NCBI GenBank assembly: GCA_009731375.1
Contig: BJOX01000232.1
Span: 647,003 to 668,561, forward strand
Origin: Paulinella micropora
Lineage: Eukaryota; Cercozoa; Imbricatea; Euglyphida
Reading direction: 5' to 3'
Length of the DNA: 21,559 nt
A program made the translations under genes and the position numbers. Below the pieces are notes generated by a model. That model made no database searches and had not been told where the DNA came from. It worked only from the letters and a program-made list of their open reading frames with translations. Shown here piece by piece: positions 6,901 through 13,730 of the stretch. Positions within the stretch are counted from its first letter, which is position 1, and every line of letters begins with the position of its first letter.

Positions 6901-7780
6901 CAATGACAATTGATAGAACATCAGGCTTATTAACAACGAAGGCAATAACTGCTGGTGGCTTACTAACGGCAAATGCGGGGATTACATACTCTGGGGTGCT
7001 AACTACCACAACTAATAATGGAGCGAAAATAGGAATTCAAGGACAAACAGACGGGACGAATGCGAGAGGAATATTTGTATGGGATACCAGTGATTCAAAC
7101 TGGGGAATTTATATGTCTCAGTCTGGTTCGGGTAAATCATTAAGTGGAGGAACAGCACCAGCAGGAGGAGTAGGCGGAGGATTAACTTCTTATGCTATTA
7201 GATTTAGAGTGAATAATTCTTCACCGAGTGGGTTCATATGGGAGAATAGTTCAAATACTGCTTTAATGTCTTTGAAAGCAAGCGATGGACAATTATGGGT
7301 ATTGTCTAATCCAATTCAATATTCAGACAGGAGAAAAAAGAAGATATAAAGGAATGCTTAGGCTTAGATTTTATTAATAAGTTAAATCCAGTTTGCTATC
7401 GTATGATTGACGACAACAAGAAACAAAGAACGGGTTTGATAGCACAGGAATTAGAAATCGTATTAACAGAAATGGATATGCTAGATTTTGGCGGTTTTAT
7501 AAAAGAAACAATTATGGTTCCGTGTCCAAAGCAAAGAAAAGAATACGAATTGAAAGGTGTGAGTGTTAATCCAGAAGATGTTAAATGTGTTGATAGTGGT
7601 GATGTCGGTTATGGTATAGGTTATTCCGAGTTTATCGCCCCGTTAATTAAGGCCGTTCAACAATTATCAGAAAAGGTAGTTAATTTAGAAAAAGAAAATA
7701 AACTTTTACTTAATATACTACAAGACCAAGCAAATCAATTAGCAGAAATCAGAGTGGCCGTTCTTGATAATGTCAAATAA
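3996..7780 (+). CDS. Giant tail-fibre-like protein with C-terminal peptidase S74 chaperone
   Basis: One gene of about 1,260 codons is split in this assembly by an N gap (5378-5387), a shift in an A9 run near 5510 and a shift in an A6 run at 7334-7339. The N-terminal part has tail-fibre-like sequence (NLYYTDGQFDTRL, RLYYTEQRVRD) and repeated Ser/Thr/Gly/Asn-rich modules (SASGSIDSHSDV, FLRLDGTASMTG). The centre has two ~140-aa beta-rich repeats (6111-6530, 6531-6972). The end is a peptidase S74 intramolecular chaperone: SDRRKK with the Ser-Lys pair typical of the family, then LGLDFINKLNPVCYR, RTGLIAQELE and YSEFIAPLIKAVQQL, closing with a trimer-type coiled coil. In phage tailspikes this domain assembles the trimer and cuts itself off. 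The likely role is a host-binding fibre on the capsid. Confidence 0.8.
4617..5180 (+). repeat. Duplicated fibre module
   Basis: Segments 4617-4778 and 5022-5180 are close copies (GTGTC-GCGAGTGGAAGTAT at the start; CATCACCCTTTCTTAGATTA near the end). They encode the SASGSID...YSTGQWRN...LDGTASMTG module twice. A weaker third copy lies around 4398-4440. This is typical of fibres that grow by module duplication. Confidence 0.75.
5378..5387. other. Assembly gap inside the fibre gene, probably an unmerged overlap
   Basis: About 55 bp on each side of the ten Ns are nearly the same (differences near the start and at CTACCAG/CTACAAG). The gap is therefore probably two contig ends that should overlap, not missing sequence. 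Both sides read the same peptide (STTKGTFIVFNSTSN), so merging them would keep the reading frame. Confidence 0.7.
6111..6972 (+). repeat. Two ~140-aa tandem beta modules in the fibre
   Basis: Residues coded from 6111 and from 6531 follow the same plan: AGI-TTTL-SDKIT, then TGGLELYGT, then TTAD-YP-FQL, a D-Y-DGA segment, and SGI/V--GSNIT. The next repeat begins at 6973 but is cut short before the glycine-rich part ahead of S74. DNA identity is lower than for the 4617-5180 duplication, so this duplication is older. Confidence 0.65.
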
Positions 7781-8123
7781 TACAACCAGACTTCACAGAC
7801 CCCCACCTATTATGGATATGGATGGCGAACTAACTCCAGAATTAAAGTCTCGTGTTCTTGAAGTAGAACTAAAGACTGAGGAAAAAAAAGTAGAGCACGA
7901 ATTGGAAGATAACTGGAATTGTTGTTGCATGAAAAACAGACCGACAGACAGCCGACTTATTAAATACTTATTTCAAATGGGTGTCATCATTGCCATTATA
8001 ACCCTTTGTATCGTAAGGCTATCTGAAAAGAACTTGCCGTGCGAGGTCGCTAATACTTATGTCGGTATTTTGACTTTACTCATAGGAATTTGCCTTCCAT
8101 CACCTTCTTCAAGTAAGAAGTGA
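7770..8123 (+). CDS. Small two-TM membrane protein
   Basis: The ATG at 7770 (MSNNTTRLHRPPPIMDMDGE) overlaps the last 11 bp of the fibre gene, so the two may be co-transcribed. The product is about 117 aa. It has an acidic N-terminal half, a CCC cluster, then two hydrophobic segments (YLFQMGVIIAIITLCIV and TYVGILTLLIGICLP) and a short PSPSSSKK tail. The second segment with its LLTLIIG-x-x-x-P-S-P-like end resembles small membrane proteins common in virophages and Polinton-like viruses. That is from memory. The function is unknown; virion membrane or entry-related roles are possible. Confidence 0.7.
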   Translation: MSNNTTRLHRPPPIMDMDGELTPELKSRVLEVELKTEEKKVEHELEDNWNCCCMKNRPTDSRLIKYLFQMGVIIAIITLCIVRLSEKNLPCEVANTYVGILTLLIGICLPSPSSSKK

Positions 8124-8362
8124 GCACTCGTATAAGTGTATTTTATACAATAAGCATCACTACCCGAACACATTAACGGCAAGGCTTCATCAAAACTAAC
8201 ACACCAGTCGCTTTGAGGCTTATACACACATTTAAATTTGGTTTCAATACCTTTCTGAATACAATAAACACACGCATCTCGTTTTGTTTGATTTGCTCTG
8301 CTATAAAAGTCGCAGGCAGTCCGACCTACCACAGACCCAACAAATAATAATATTAATAACAT
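8057..8362 (-). CDS. Secreted Cys-rich small protein
   Basis: An intact 101-aa ORF starts at the ATG at 8362 with a clear signal peptide (MLLILLFVGSVVGRTA). The mature part has seven cysteines (ACDF, CVYCIQKG, FKCVY, DWCVSF, PLMCSG, AYCIKY), a spacing suggesting three disulfides. I recognise no family. Its last ~67 bp overlap, on the opposite strand, the end of the two-TM protein gene. It shares a short upstream region with the divergent gene at 8387. A secreted or virion-surface disulfide protein is the natural reading. Confidence 0.6.
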   Translation of the reverse strand: MLLILLFVGSVVGRTACDFYSRANQTKRDACVYCIQKGIETKFKCVYKPQSDWCVSFDEALPLMCSGSDAYCIKYTYTSAHFLLEEGDGRQIPMSKVKIPT

Positions 8363-8386
8363 AATATATTATACAATATATAAACA
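8363..8386. promoter_or_regulatory. 24-bp divergent promoter of TATA-like repeats
   Basis: Between two divergent ATGs lies only AATATATTATACAATATATA plus AACA. The AATATATTATA core reads similarly on both strands. The starts lie within a few bases of the TATA-like runs, as for several other genes here. Confidence 0.45.
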
Positions 8387-8742
8387 ATGTCGGAGTTCAA
8401 ATACCAAAGATTATTTTTCTAAGCAATGATTTTGTGGGTAAATCATTCGACAAGAATATTCAAATGTCATTTACACCCACAAAAATGAATGTTAAGTTTA
8501 TTCACTACTATAACGACCAGACAGAGACAAAAACCAGAATTCTTTACATGGATAGAATTGGAATTATTGGAACATTTGCGGACAGCACCACAGCAAACAT
8601 TTCAAATCTCGGTTATAATTTGGGTGTTGTTGGATGGAGCGACGGACAATATACATTTAAAGTCCTTGAAACTGACAGCGGAAATATCGATACAGGAAAT
8701 TTAGAGGGACGAATTGTTGTGTGCCTAGAGTTCTTAGGCTGA
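8387..8742 (+). CDS. Small beta-rich hypothetical protein, frameshifted near its start
   Basis: The ATG at 8387 (MSEF...) follows the TATA-like region but meets a stop after 11 codons. One base of shift near TTCAAATA (8397-8402) joins it to the open frame IPKIIFLSNDFVGKSFDKN, which runs to a TGA at 8742. The joined product is about 118 aa, rich in predicted strands (KMNVKFIHYYND, TRILYMDRIGIIGTF, GRIVVCLEFLG), compatible with a small jelly-roll or spike-tip protein. I do not recognise a family. The stop codon overlaps the first bases of a GATATTT hairpin. Confidence 0.55.
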
Positions 8743-8795
8743 TATTTGAGAATTTCACTCTCGTGCTGTCGCACTCCCGTTTATTCTCAAACATC
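8741..8795 (+). terminator. Hairpin across the stop codon of the 8387-8742 gene
   Basis: GATATTTGAGAAT at 8741 pairs perfectly with ATTCTCAAACATC ending at 8795 apart from the family G-T/C position. The loop holds CTCTCGTG/GCACTCCCG sequence as in sister copies. The first GA of the hairpin is part of the TGA stop. Confidence 0.6.
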
Positions 8796-8832
8796 GTAAA
8801 AAAATTAATAGTTAGATATATACCACAAAAAG

Positions 8833-8885
8833 ACGATTTTCTAAAACACACGAAAGCGAAGCGAAAGTGTGAATTTAGAAAAGCA
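8833..8885. repeat. Degenerate hairpin before the ATPase region
   Basis: CGATTTTCTAAA near 8834 pairs loosely with TTTAGAAAAGC ending near 8885, with an inner CACAC/GTGTG stem around GAAAGCGAAGCGAAAG. It corresponds in place and loop sequence to the GATGTTTTAGAAT...ATTCTAAAATATC members but has lost the conserved ends. Confidence 0.45.
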
Positions 8886-9065
8886 ATAATATAAGATGCT
8901 TAAAGCCTTGTACTTTCCTTGCCGAGCCATCCTCCCCCACCCAAATGTCGGAAGAGGGGGGGGGGGGGGGGGGGGGNNNNNNNNNNCACCCCGCCCGTGA
9001 TAGGCTTGCTCCCACCAGCGCCAACGGCGCAGGAGTCTTTTATATTTCTTGTGTTAAGATTAACA
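8886..9065. other. GC-rich interval with a G21 tract and a 10-N gap upstream of the ATPase
   Basis: Between the degenerate hairpin and the likely ATPase start lies a GC-rich stretch with a run of 21 G (8956-8976), ten Ns (8977-8986) and CACCCCGCCCGTGATAGG. Its composition is unlike the element around it. An open frame from 8945 runs through it into the ATPase, but the glycine run and gap make that start doubtful. It may be a small insertion or a misassembled join. I see no separate gene. Confidence 0.5.
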
Positions 9066-9868
9066 ATGTCAAGGTGAAGCCTGTAAAACAAGAGGGGGAT
9101 GGAAATAAAAAAGCAAAAGGTTATAAATTATTCAACGAGCCGTATGCCAACATATTTCTACTCGCCCGTAAGAAGAGCGGGAAAACAACAGCACTCTTTG
9201 AAATACTGAAACGAACGACAGACAGAAAAACAAGGATTGTCATTATTGCTTCAACAATACACAAGGACTACATTTATAAAGCAATGGTTAAGCACTTTAA
9301 GAACAGGGGAAACCCGATGGCTGTATATACATTTCTCAAATCAGATGGTGTGAATGTCATTGATTATGAACTTGACAAACTGAACAAACCAGATGAAGAG
9401 CACGAAGGCGAAATTAAACAGGACGATAAAGAACCGATGGAGAAACCACAATTTTTATACTTTGGAAAAGAAAAGAAACAGATAAAGGAGGCACCAAAAG
9501 AACGACCAAGTAAGTATATTTCTCCAGAGGTTGTTTTTGTTTTGGACGATTTAGGGAGCGGTTTAAGAGATAAGTCCGTAAGCGATTTGTTAAAAAAGAA
9601 CAGACACTATAAATCAAAGGTGATTATGTCAAGCCAGTATCTGAACGACCTACGACCAGAAGCCATTAAGCAGTTAGATTATTTATTAATCTTTCCAGGC
9701 CAGTCTCAGGACAAAATGGAACTCGTGTATAAACACTTAGACTTATCTTTTGATTTTGATTATTTTCTTCAAAAGTATCACGAAGCAACAAAGGAACGAT
9801 TTAATTTTCTTTATGTATCAAGTGTTGATGATGAACTCCGCAAAAACGTCAACTTCAGATTAAAATAA
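9066..9868 (+). CDS. FtsK/HerA-type DNA-packaging ATPase (A32-like)
   Basis: This motor would pump viral DNA into the capsid. The open frame shows LFNEPYANIFLLARKKSGKTT (P-loop SGKT, Walker A), then RIVIIASTIHKDYIYKA, a charged middle, and VVFVLDDLGSGLRD (Walker B, DD). It then shows VIMSSQYLNDLRPEAIKQLDYLLIF, which carries the conserved Gln after strand 3 seen in A32-like ATPases, and ends with NVNFRLK. I prefer a start at ATG 9066 (preceded by AT-rich GTTAAGATTAACA) with one extra base soon after, giving about 267 aa, a normal length. The longer frame from 8945 would add a poly-Gly run and a gap. Two hairpins follow the stop codon. Confidence 0.85.
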
Positions 9869-9869
9869 T

Positions 9870-9927
9870 GATATTTGACAATTTCAGTCTCATTCGTTTC
9901 ACTCATTCTCGTTTATTGTCAAACATC
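9870..9927 (+). terminator. Hairpin after the ATPase stop codon
   Basis: GATATTTGACAAT at 9870 pairs with ATTGTCAAACATC ending at 9927. The loop carries CTCATTCGTTTCACTCATT, shared with copies near 12621 and 15169. The ATPase TAA ends one base before it. Confidence 0.6.
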
Positions 9928-9947
9928 GAAACCATTAAAGCGAAAAC

Positions 9948-10001
9948 GATGTTTTAGAATAAGAGAGAGAGCGAAAGGACGAATCGCAATTCTAAAATAT
10001 C
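9948..10001 (+). promoter_or_regulatory. Partner hairpin upstream of the basic GYG gene
   Basis: GATGTTTTAGAAT at 9948 pairs with ATTCTAAAATATC ending at 10001. It is the inverted-orientation partner of the hairpin at 9870 and belongs to the TAGAAT subgroup also found at 12705, 13667 and 15207, each upstream of a virion gene. It lies about 52 bp before the next ATG. Confidence 0.5.
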
Positions 10002-10053
10002 ATAGATTAAAATAATATTTTTAGAATTAATAAATATTTTTTTTCATAGTATA

Positions 10054-10377
10054 ATGGTAGTAAAAACAACTCGTGTTGAAGTCATTCCAACAATCGGCAA
10101 ACGAACAATTAACTCAAGCACAATGGCTGGAGGCAAAAAGAAGACTGGTCGTAAGAAGAAGCAAGGAGGCAAGGGACAGGCTGGCGGTAAAATTAACTGG
10201 CAAAAAGTTGGGAAAACGGCCTTTGCTGTTGATAAATTTCTTCGCAATAATAAGTTAATCTCTAGGACTGCGGGAGCATTAAGTAGCGTCGGGGTACCTT
10301 ACGCTGGTAGTGTTAGTGCTGTAGCATCAAAACTAGGATATGGTAGGCAGAGCGGACGAGGGGCACTCAAGTTTTGA
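10054..10377 (+). CDS. Small basic virion-type protein with GYG motif
   Basis: An intact 107-aa ORF starts at the ATG at 10054. An in-frame ATG at 10123 (MAGGKKKTGRKKKQGG) would give an 84-aa form. The N-terminal half is Lys/Arg/Gly-rich and the C-terminal half is KFLRNNKLISRTAGALSSVG, then PYAGSVSAVASKLGYGRQSG. Small proteins with this plan (basic arm, then NK-x-I-S...G-A-L, then GYG) recur in Polinton-like viruses. They are plausible DNA-condensing or capsid-lining proteins, comparable in role to adenovirus core peptides. That role is inference. It sits between the ATPase and protease genes in the virion block. Confidence 0.65.
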   Translation: MVVKTTRVEVIPTIGKRTINSSTMAGGKKKTGRKKKQGGKGQAGGKINWQKVGKTAFAVDKFLRNNKLISRTAGALSSVGVPYAGSVSAVASKLGYGRQSGRGALKF

Positions 10378-10432
10378 AAGATAATATTTTGTTTGAAATT
10401 ATGAAGAAATATTTTTTGTTTGTTTATATACA

Positions 10433-11675
10433 ATGGTCGTCAAGAAAGCGAAGAAACAGAAATTAAGACCCCCGCGGGTTTATAGGAATAAAAGCGGTAG
10501 GCCTTACATCCAGAAGGGTAAAAAATATTATCTTAATTTCGGTAAGAAAACAAATGATATGAGCACACTTCAAATTGTTAAACTTTTTATGAAATACTTA
10601 AGCAGACCAAAAGCAAAGAAAAAAACAAAGAAAGAAGACTTAAGAAAAGTTCAGAGCCTGTCAGAGATTGAACAGAATACGAGAACAGCCATTAATGACC
10701 ACTTAGACAAACTCAGAAAGGAGAAATACGAAAAGATTGATGAGATAGACCAAAAAGAGAAAAAGGCACGGGAAGATTTAGACGAGGAGAAGAAGAGGCA
10801 AGAAAGAAAAGACATAGCAGATGCTAAGGAAAGACAAGAGATAATGGATAGGGAACATAAAAGAGAACTAGCAGATATTAATGAACGACAAGAACAAAAA
10901 GCCAGAGAACTAAGAAGGGAGCAAAAACTCATAGAAGATGTAAAATATGAAGAAGACAGAAAAAATAGGATACAAGCATTACCACCAGTTCAATATCAAT
11001 ATATTATGCCACCGCAGCAGGGACAGCCACAAGCACCGCCATTAGGAGCACCACCACAAGCACCTCCATTACCTAATTTAGGAGATGAAGCGCCATTGAA
11101 AACGAAAGAGCATATGAGGAAGAAAAAAAGCAAAAGCAGAAAGATATTGAAACACTGAAATTAGCAGGATATACAGATAAGTTCATAACAAAGATGAGTC
11201 GTAAAGATTTACAAAAAGCCAGTCAAGATATTCAGATGGCTATAGCCACAGCGACATCTTTAGAAGAACAGGAAAAGTTAGCAGAAGAATATAAAGAAAA
11301 ACTTGAAAAGGAAGAAAAGAAAGCAGAAGAAAAGGGTAAGCATTTTGAACATTTACAAATTAATCAATTTTTAATCTCAGCATTTTCAAAAACTTATCAC
11401 CCAAACATTACTATAAAAGAGTTAGCACAGGCTTTAAAAAAGAGACTAGATAGTGATGGACATAAAAAATTAAATTACAAAGACACTTCAAAGTGGATTA
11501 TTGACATGATTAAAAGGTTTAATATTGATGTTGGAAATGAAAAGGAAAACGTAAAAGAAAAGTAGCGGATTATGCTAGATATGAAGAGTTTATGGGTATT
11601 AATGAGCAAAAAGGTAGTGGAGCGAAGACATTAGAAGAATTAATTGATAAAGTATTTTTCAATAAAAATAATTAA
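10433..11675 (+). CDS. Long coiled-coil structural protein, frameshifted
   Basis: Three plus-strand frames form one protein of about 413 aa. It starts at ATG 10433 (MVVKKAKKQKLRPPRVYRNK). A shift in an A7 run near 11121 leads into DIETLKLAGYTDKFITKMSR. A second near 11545-11560 leads into RKRKVADYARYEEFMGINEQ, ending with VFFNKNN and a TAA at 11675. It has a basic N-terminus with RNKSGRPYIQKGKKYY. A long coiled coil follows, rich in E, K and R, then a Pro/Gln linker (QQGQPQAPPLGAPPQAPPLP), another helix (EEQEKLAEEYKEKLEKEEKK) and a globular end. I recognise no family. The position suggests a scaffold or core protein. GTTTATATACA directly precedes the ATG. Confidence 0.6.
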
Positions 11676-11708
11676 AAAAATCTATCCCGCAATGATTGGA
11701 AGCACACA

Positions 11709-12547
11709 ATGAATAAAAAGGACTTTGTAAAAACTCTAACTAGCAAAATGACTATAGACCCCAATGTGGATAAACAAGTTTCAAATGATTTGAGCATTGA
11801 CGAGGGGATGCCCCAACCGCTACCCCCGAGCGTTGCGGAGCCACAGCAACCCGATCTATTTCGACGTGTCGAAATAGATCAGCCAGAGGAGGGGATTTCA
11901 CCCCTACCATACCCCCGAGCGTCGCGGAGACGCCACAGCAACCAGAGCAACCACAAACAGACGATGTTTTATCAAATATCTCAAACAAGTTTGAGATTGG
12001 GGGAATGAGCGAAGCGAATGAGAGTGAAGTTGATAAATATCAGCAAGAGGGAGAGGGACGGGGACTAATGACTAATGAAATAGATGACATAATGAAAAAA
12101 TATGGATGGTATCTCGGAGCGATAGCGAGCGATGAAATCTACAAGTTGAAGCCCGGAAGCAGAAAGCGATACGGATTTATTATGAATACCGACCCTAGCA
12201 ATGAAAAAGGACAGCACTGGATGGCAGTATGGATAAGTCTAGATAAAGACAGGAGTGTTGAAGTGTATGACCCTTTAGCACTTTACCAACCAACGGAAGA
12301 CTTTCAACAACAAATGAAACAACTAATAGATAAAAGCAACCCCGATAGTTATTTGTTAATGAAGGTTAATCAAGTAAAACAGCAATCTGATACAAGCGAC
12401 ACATGCGGATGGTTTGCTATGCGCTTTTTAATGGACCGGGCGAAAGGAGTGCGATTTAAATTCGCCAGTGGCTATACAGACTTAAAAGAAGAAGAAGCGA
12501 AGAAATTAAAAGCACAGAATGGCTATGGATTTGACACCTTTTTATGA
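11709..12547 (+). CDS. Adenain/Ulp1-like cysteine protease, frameshifted in the linker
   Basis: This is the virion maturation protease. The catalytic part is open from about 11880 to 12547. It shows KYGWYLGAIASDEI, GQHWMAVWISLD (His), VEVYDPLA (Asp), then VKQQSDTSDTCGWFAMRFL (Gln seven residues before the Cys), the H-D-Q-C set of C48/C5-type peptidases. A better start than the ATG at 12005 is ATG 11709 (MNKKDFVKTLTSKM), because the frame of the catalytic part is open far upstream. One shift between 11850 and 11920 joins the two. The linker is Pro/Gln-rich and holds a duplicated PPSVAE-PQQP segment, a 28-bp palindrome and an in-frame family hairpin. The full product is about 279 aa. It lies just upstream of the penton and major capsid genes. 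Confidence 0.85.
11853..11880. repeat. 28-bp palindrome inside the protease gene
   Basis: GATCTATTTCGAC at 11853 and GTCGAAATAGATC ending at 11880 are perfect 13-bp arms around two bases. The flanking sequence carries a direct repeat of CCCCCGAGCGT-GCGGAG (11823 and 11912). A 28-bp insertion would shift the frame by one base, which is the kind of shift this gene needs. Confidence 0.65.
11963..12041 (+). repeat. Family hairpin embedded in the protease coding region
   Basis: GATGTTTTATCAA at 11963 pairs with TTGATAAATATC ending at 12041. Inside is a second hairpin, ATCTCAAACAAGTTTGAGAT, identical to the one at 15349-15368, plus GAATGAGCGAAGCGAATGAG loop sequence. Here the element is translated in frame (DVLSNISNKFEIGGMSEAN), so it was absorbed into the linker. 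Confidence 0.65.
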
Positions 12548-12590
12548 GCATCGCTTTCATTCGCTACGCTCATTTTCGCTTGCTCATAAA
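12541..12590 (+). terminator. Hairpin across the protease stop codon
   Basis: TTTATGAGCA at 12541 pairs with TGCTCATAAA ending at 12590. The protease TGA lies inside the left arm. The whole 50 bp is nearly identical to the reverse complement of 3349-3396. It lacks the outer GATA/CATC bases of the family. Confidence 0.6.
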
Positions 12591-12610
12591 AGAATAATAT
12601 TTTTATAAAA

Positions 12611-12670
12611 GATATTCGTACATCCACACTCTCATTCGTTTCACTCATTTTCGTGTGTTTTACAAATATC
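12611..12670 (+). repeat. Second hairpin after the protease gene
   Basis: GATATTCGTA at 12611 pairs with TACAAATATC ending at 12670 (one mismatch), with an inner CCACAC/GTGTG stem and the shared CTCATTCGTTTCACTCATT loop. Three hairpins therefore lie in the 213-bp gap between protease and penton genes, which otherwise holds no gene. Confidence 0.55.
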
Positions 12671-12704
12671 GTATCCCATTTAATTTTTTCCAAAATAAAA
12701 AAAC

Positions 12705-12754
12705 GATGTTTTAGAATAAGCGAGAGTGAAACGAAAGCGCTATTCTAAAATATC
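12705..12754 (+). promoter_or_regulatory. Hairpin just upstream of the penton gene
   Basis: GATGTTTTAGAAT at 12705 pairs with ATTCTAAAATATC ending at 12754, six bases before the penton ATG. The same TAGAAT-type hairpin precedes the major capsid gene (13667-13719). This suggests a shared role at virion-gene starts, or the 3' end of a transcript from the other strand. Confidence 0.5.
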
Positions 12755-12760
12755 TATATC

Positions 12761-13576
12761 ATGGACTATAAGGGAGGGAGAAGTTCGGGTATCTATTACA
12801 TAAATAGTAAAAATAGAATAACTGGTACAGACAGCGACTTTACACACGAAATAAACTTAAAATCACTAGACAATCCCACACATTGTAAAATTCTTCATAT
12901 CTATGTGCCGAAATCGTATTACTCTGTGGCTTCACCATATAATACTTTTATATTATCCGAAGACGGGTATGAGGCTTTAATTACGATACCTGAGGGAAAC
13001 TACACAATGAATAACTTAAAAAATAAACTGGCAGAGGTGCTAACCGCAGAAAGTCTGAATGACTATACTTATGTGGTATCCAGTGATAATACCAACATAG
13101 ACCCTGAAGACGGCAAATTAACATTTAGTGTTTCAAACAACGGAGGTATTCAACCGCGGTTTATATTTGATGCTGATACCCGCATTCACGAGGTTCTGGG
13201 TTTTGATAGAAACTCAACATATTTCTTCGCCAATAATTTTATAAATCGCCAAATGTAATTATTCTAACTGGTGAAAAAACTCTGTATCTTCAATCGGATT
13301 TAGTGAATGAAGGTGATAATCATGCTACAAGAAATATACACGGCCAACGAAATCCCGTTTGGCTCTGTTATCTATGATGGAAGCGGGTCTGAGTATGGTA
13401 AAACATTGTCCGCAAGTTCAAACAATGTATTTAGGTTTTACTTGACGGACGAAAACGACCAAGCAATTAATCTTAATGGTTTGGGAATAGTTATGACATT
13501 ATTGGTTTATCGTGAAACTAATTATTTTAGTTTATTTAATTCATTCTTCAATTTGTTGAAATCAAGATATTCATAA
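12761..13576 (+). CDS. Penton-like minor capsid protein, two compensating frameshifts
   Basis: The gene encodes about 271 aa. It starts with ATG 12761 (MDYKGGRSSGIYYINSKNRI), shifts near 13250 into PNVIILTGEKTLYLQSD, and shifts back near 13335 into YTANEIPFGSVIYDG. It ends FRFYLTDENDQAINLNGLGI with a following TLLVYRE strand and a TAA at 13576. The closing FxLTDxxxxxINLNG-hydrophobic pattern, the size and the place directly before the major capsid gene fit the single jelly-roll penton protein of Polintons and virophages. Net frame is kept (816 bp is a multiple of three), so the two shifts may be sequencing errors. The stop codon lies inside a family hairpin. Confidence 0.7.
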
Positions 13577-13619
13577 ATCCGCACTTTCATTGTCATTCTC
13601 GTGCGGTTTATGAACATCG
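13566..13619 (+). terminator. Hairpin across the penton stop codon
   Basis: GATATTCATAAA at 13566 pairs with TTTATGAACATC ending at 13619, extended by CCGCAC/GTGCGG (one offset base). The penton TAA lies in the left arm. Confidence 0.6.
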
Positions 13620-13666
13620 ATTATAAGTAAGTTAATATCAATTATTTATTTTTTAATAAAAAAATA

Positions 13667-13719
13667 GATGTTTTAGAATAAACGATAGTGCGAAGCACAA
13701 AGTGAAATTCTAAAATATC
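13667..13719 (+). promoter_or_regulatory. Hairpin just upstream of the major capsid gene
   Basis: GATGTTTTAGAAT at 13667 pairs with ATTCTAAAATATC ending at 13719. The major capsid ATG follows 11 bp later after an A-rich stretch. Arms are identical to those at 9948, 12705 and 15207. Confidence 0.55.
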
Positions 13720-13730
13720 AAAAAGAAAAA

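Noticed and set aside
8945-9065. N-terminal extension of the ATPase from ATG 8945
   Set aside because: It consists of a poly-Gly run from a G21 tract, an N gap and GC-rich sequence unlike the element. The family does not need it, and ATG 9066 has a better context.
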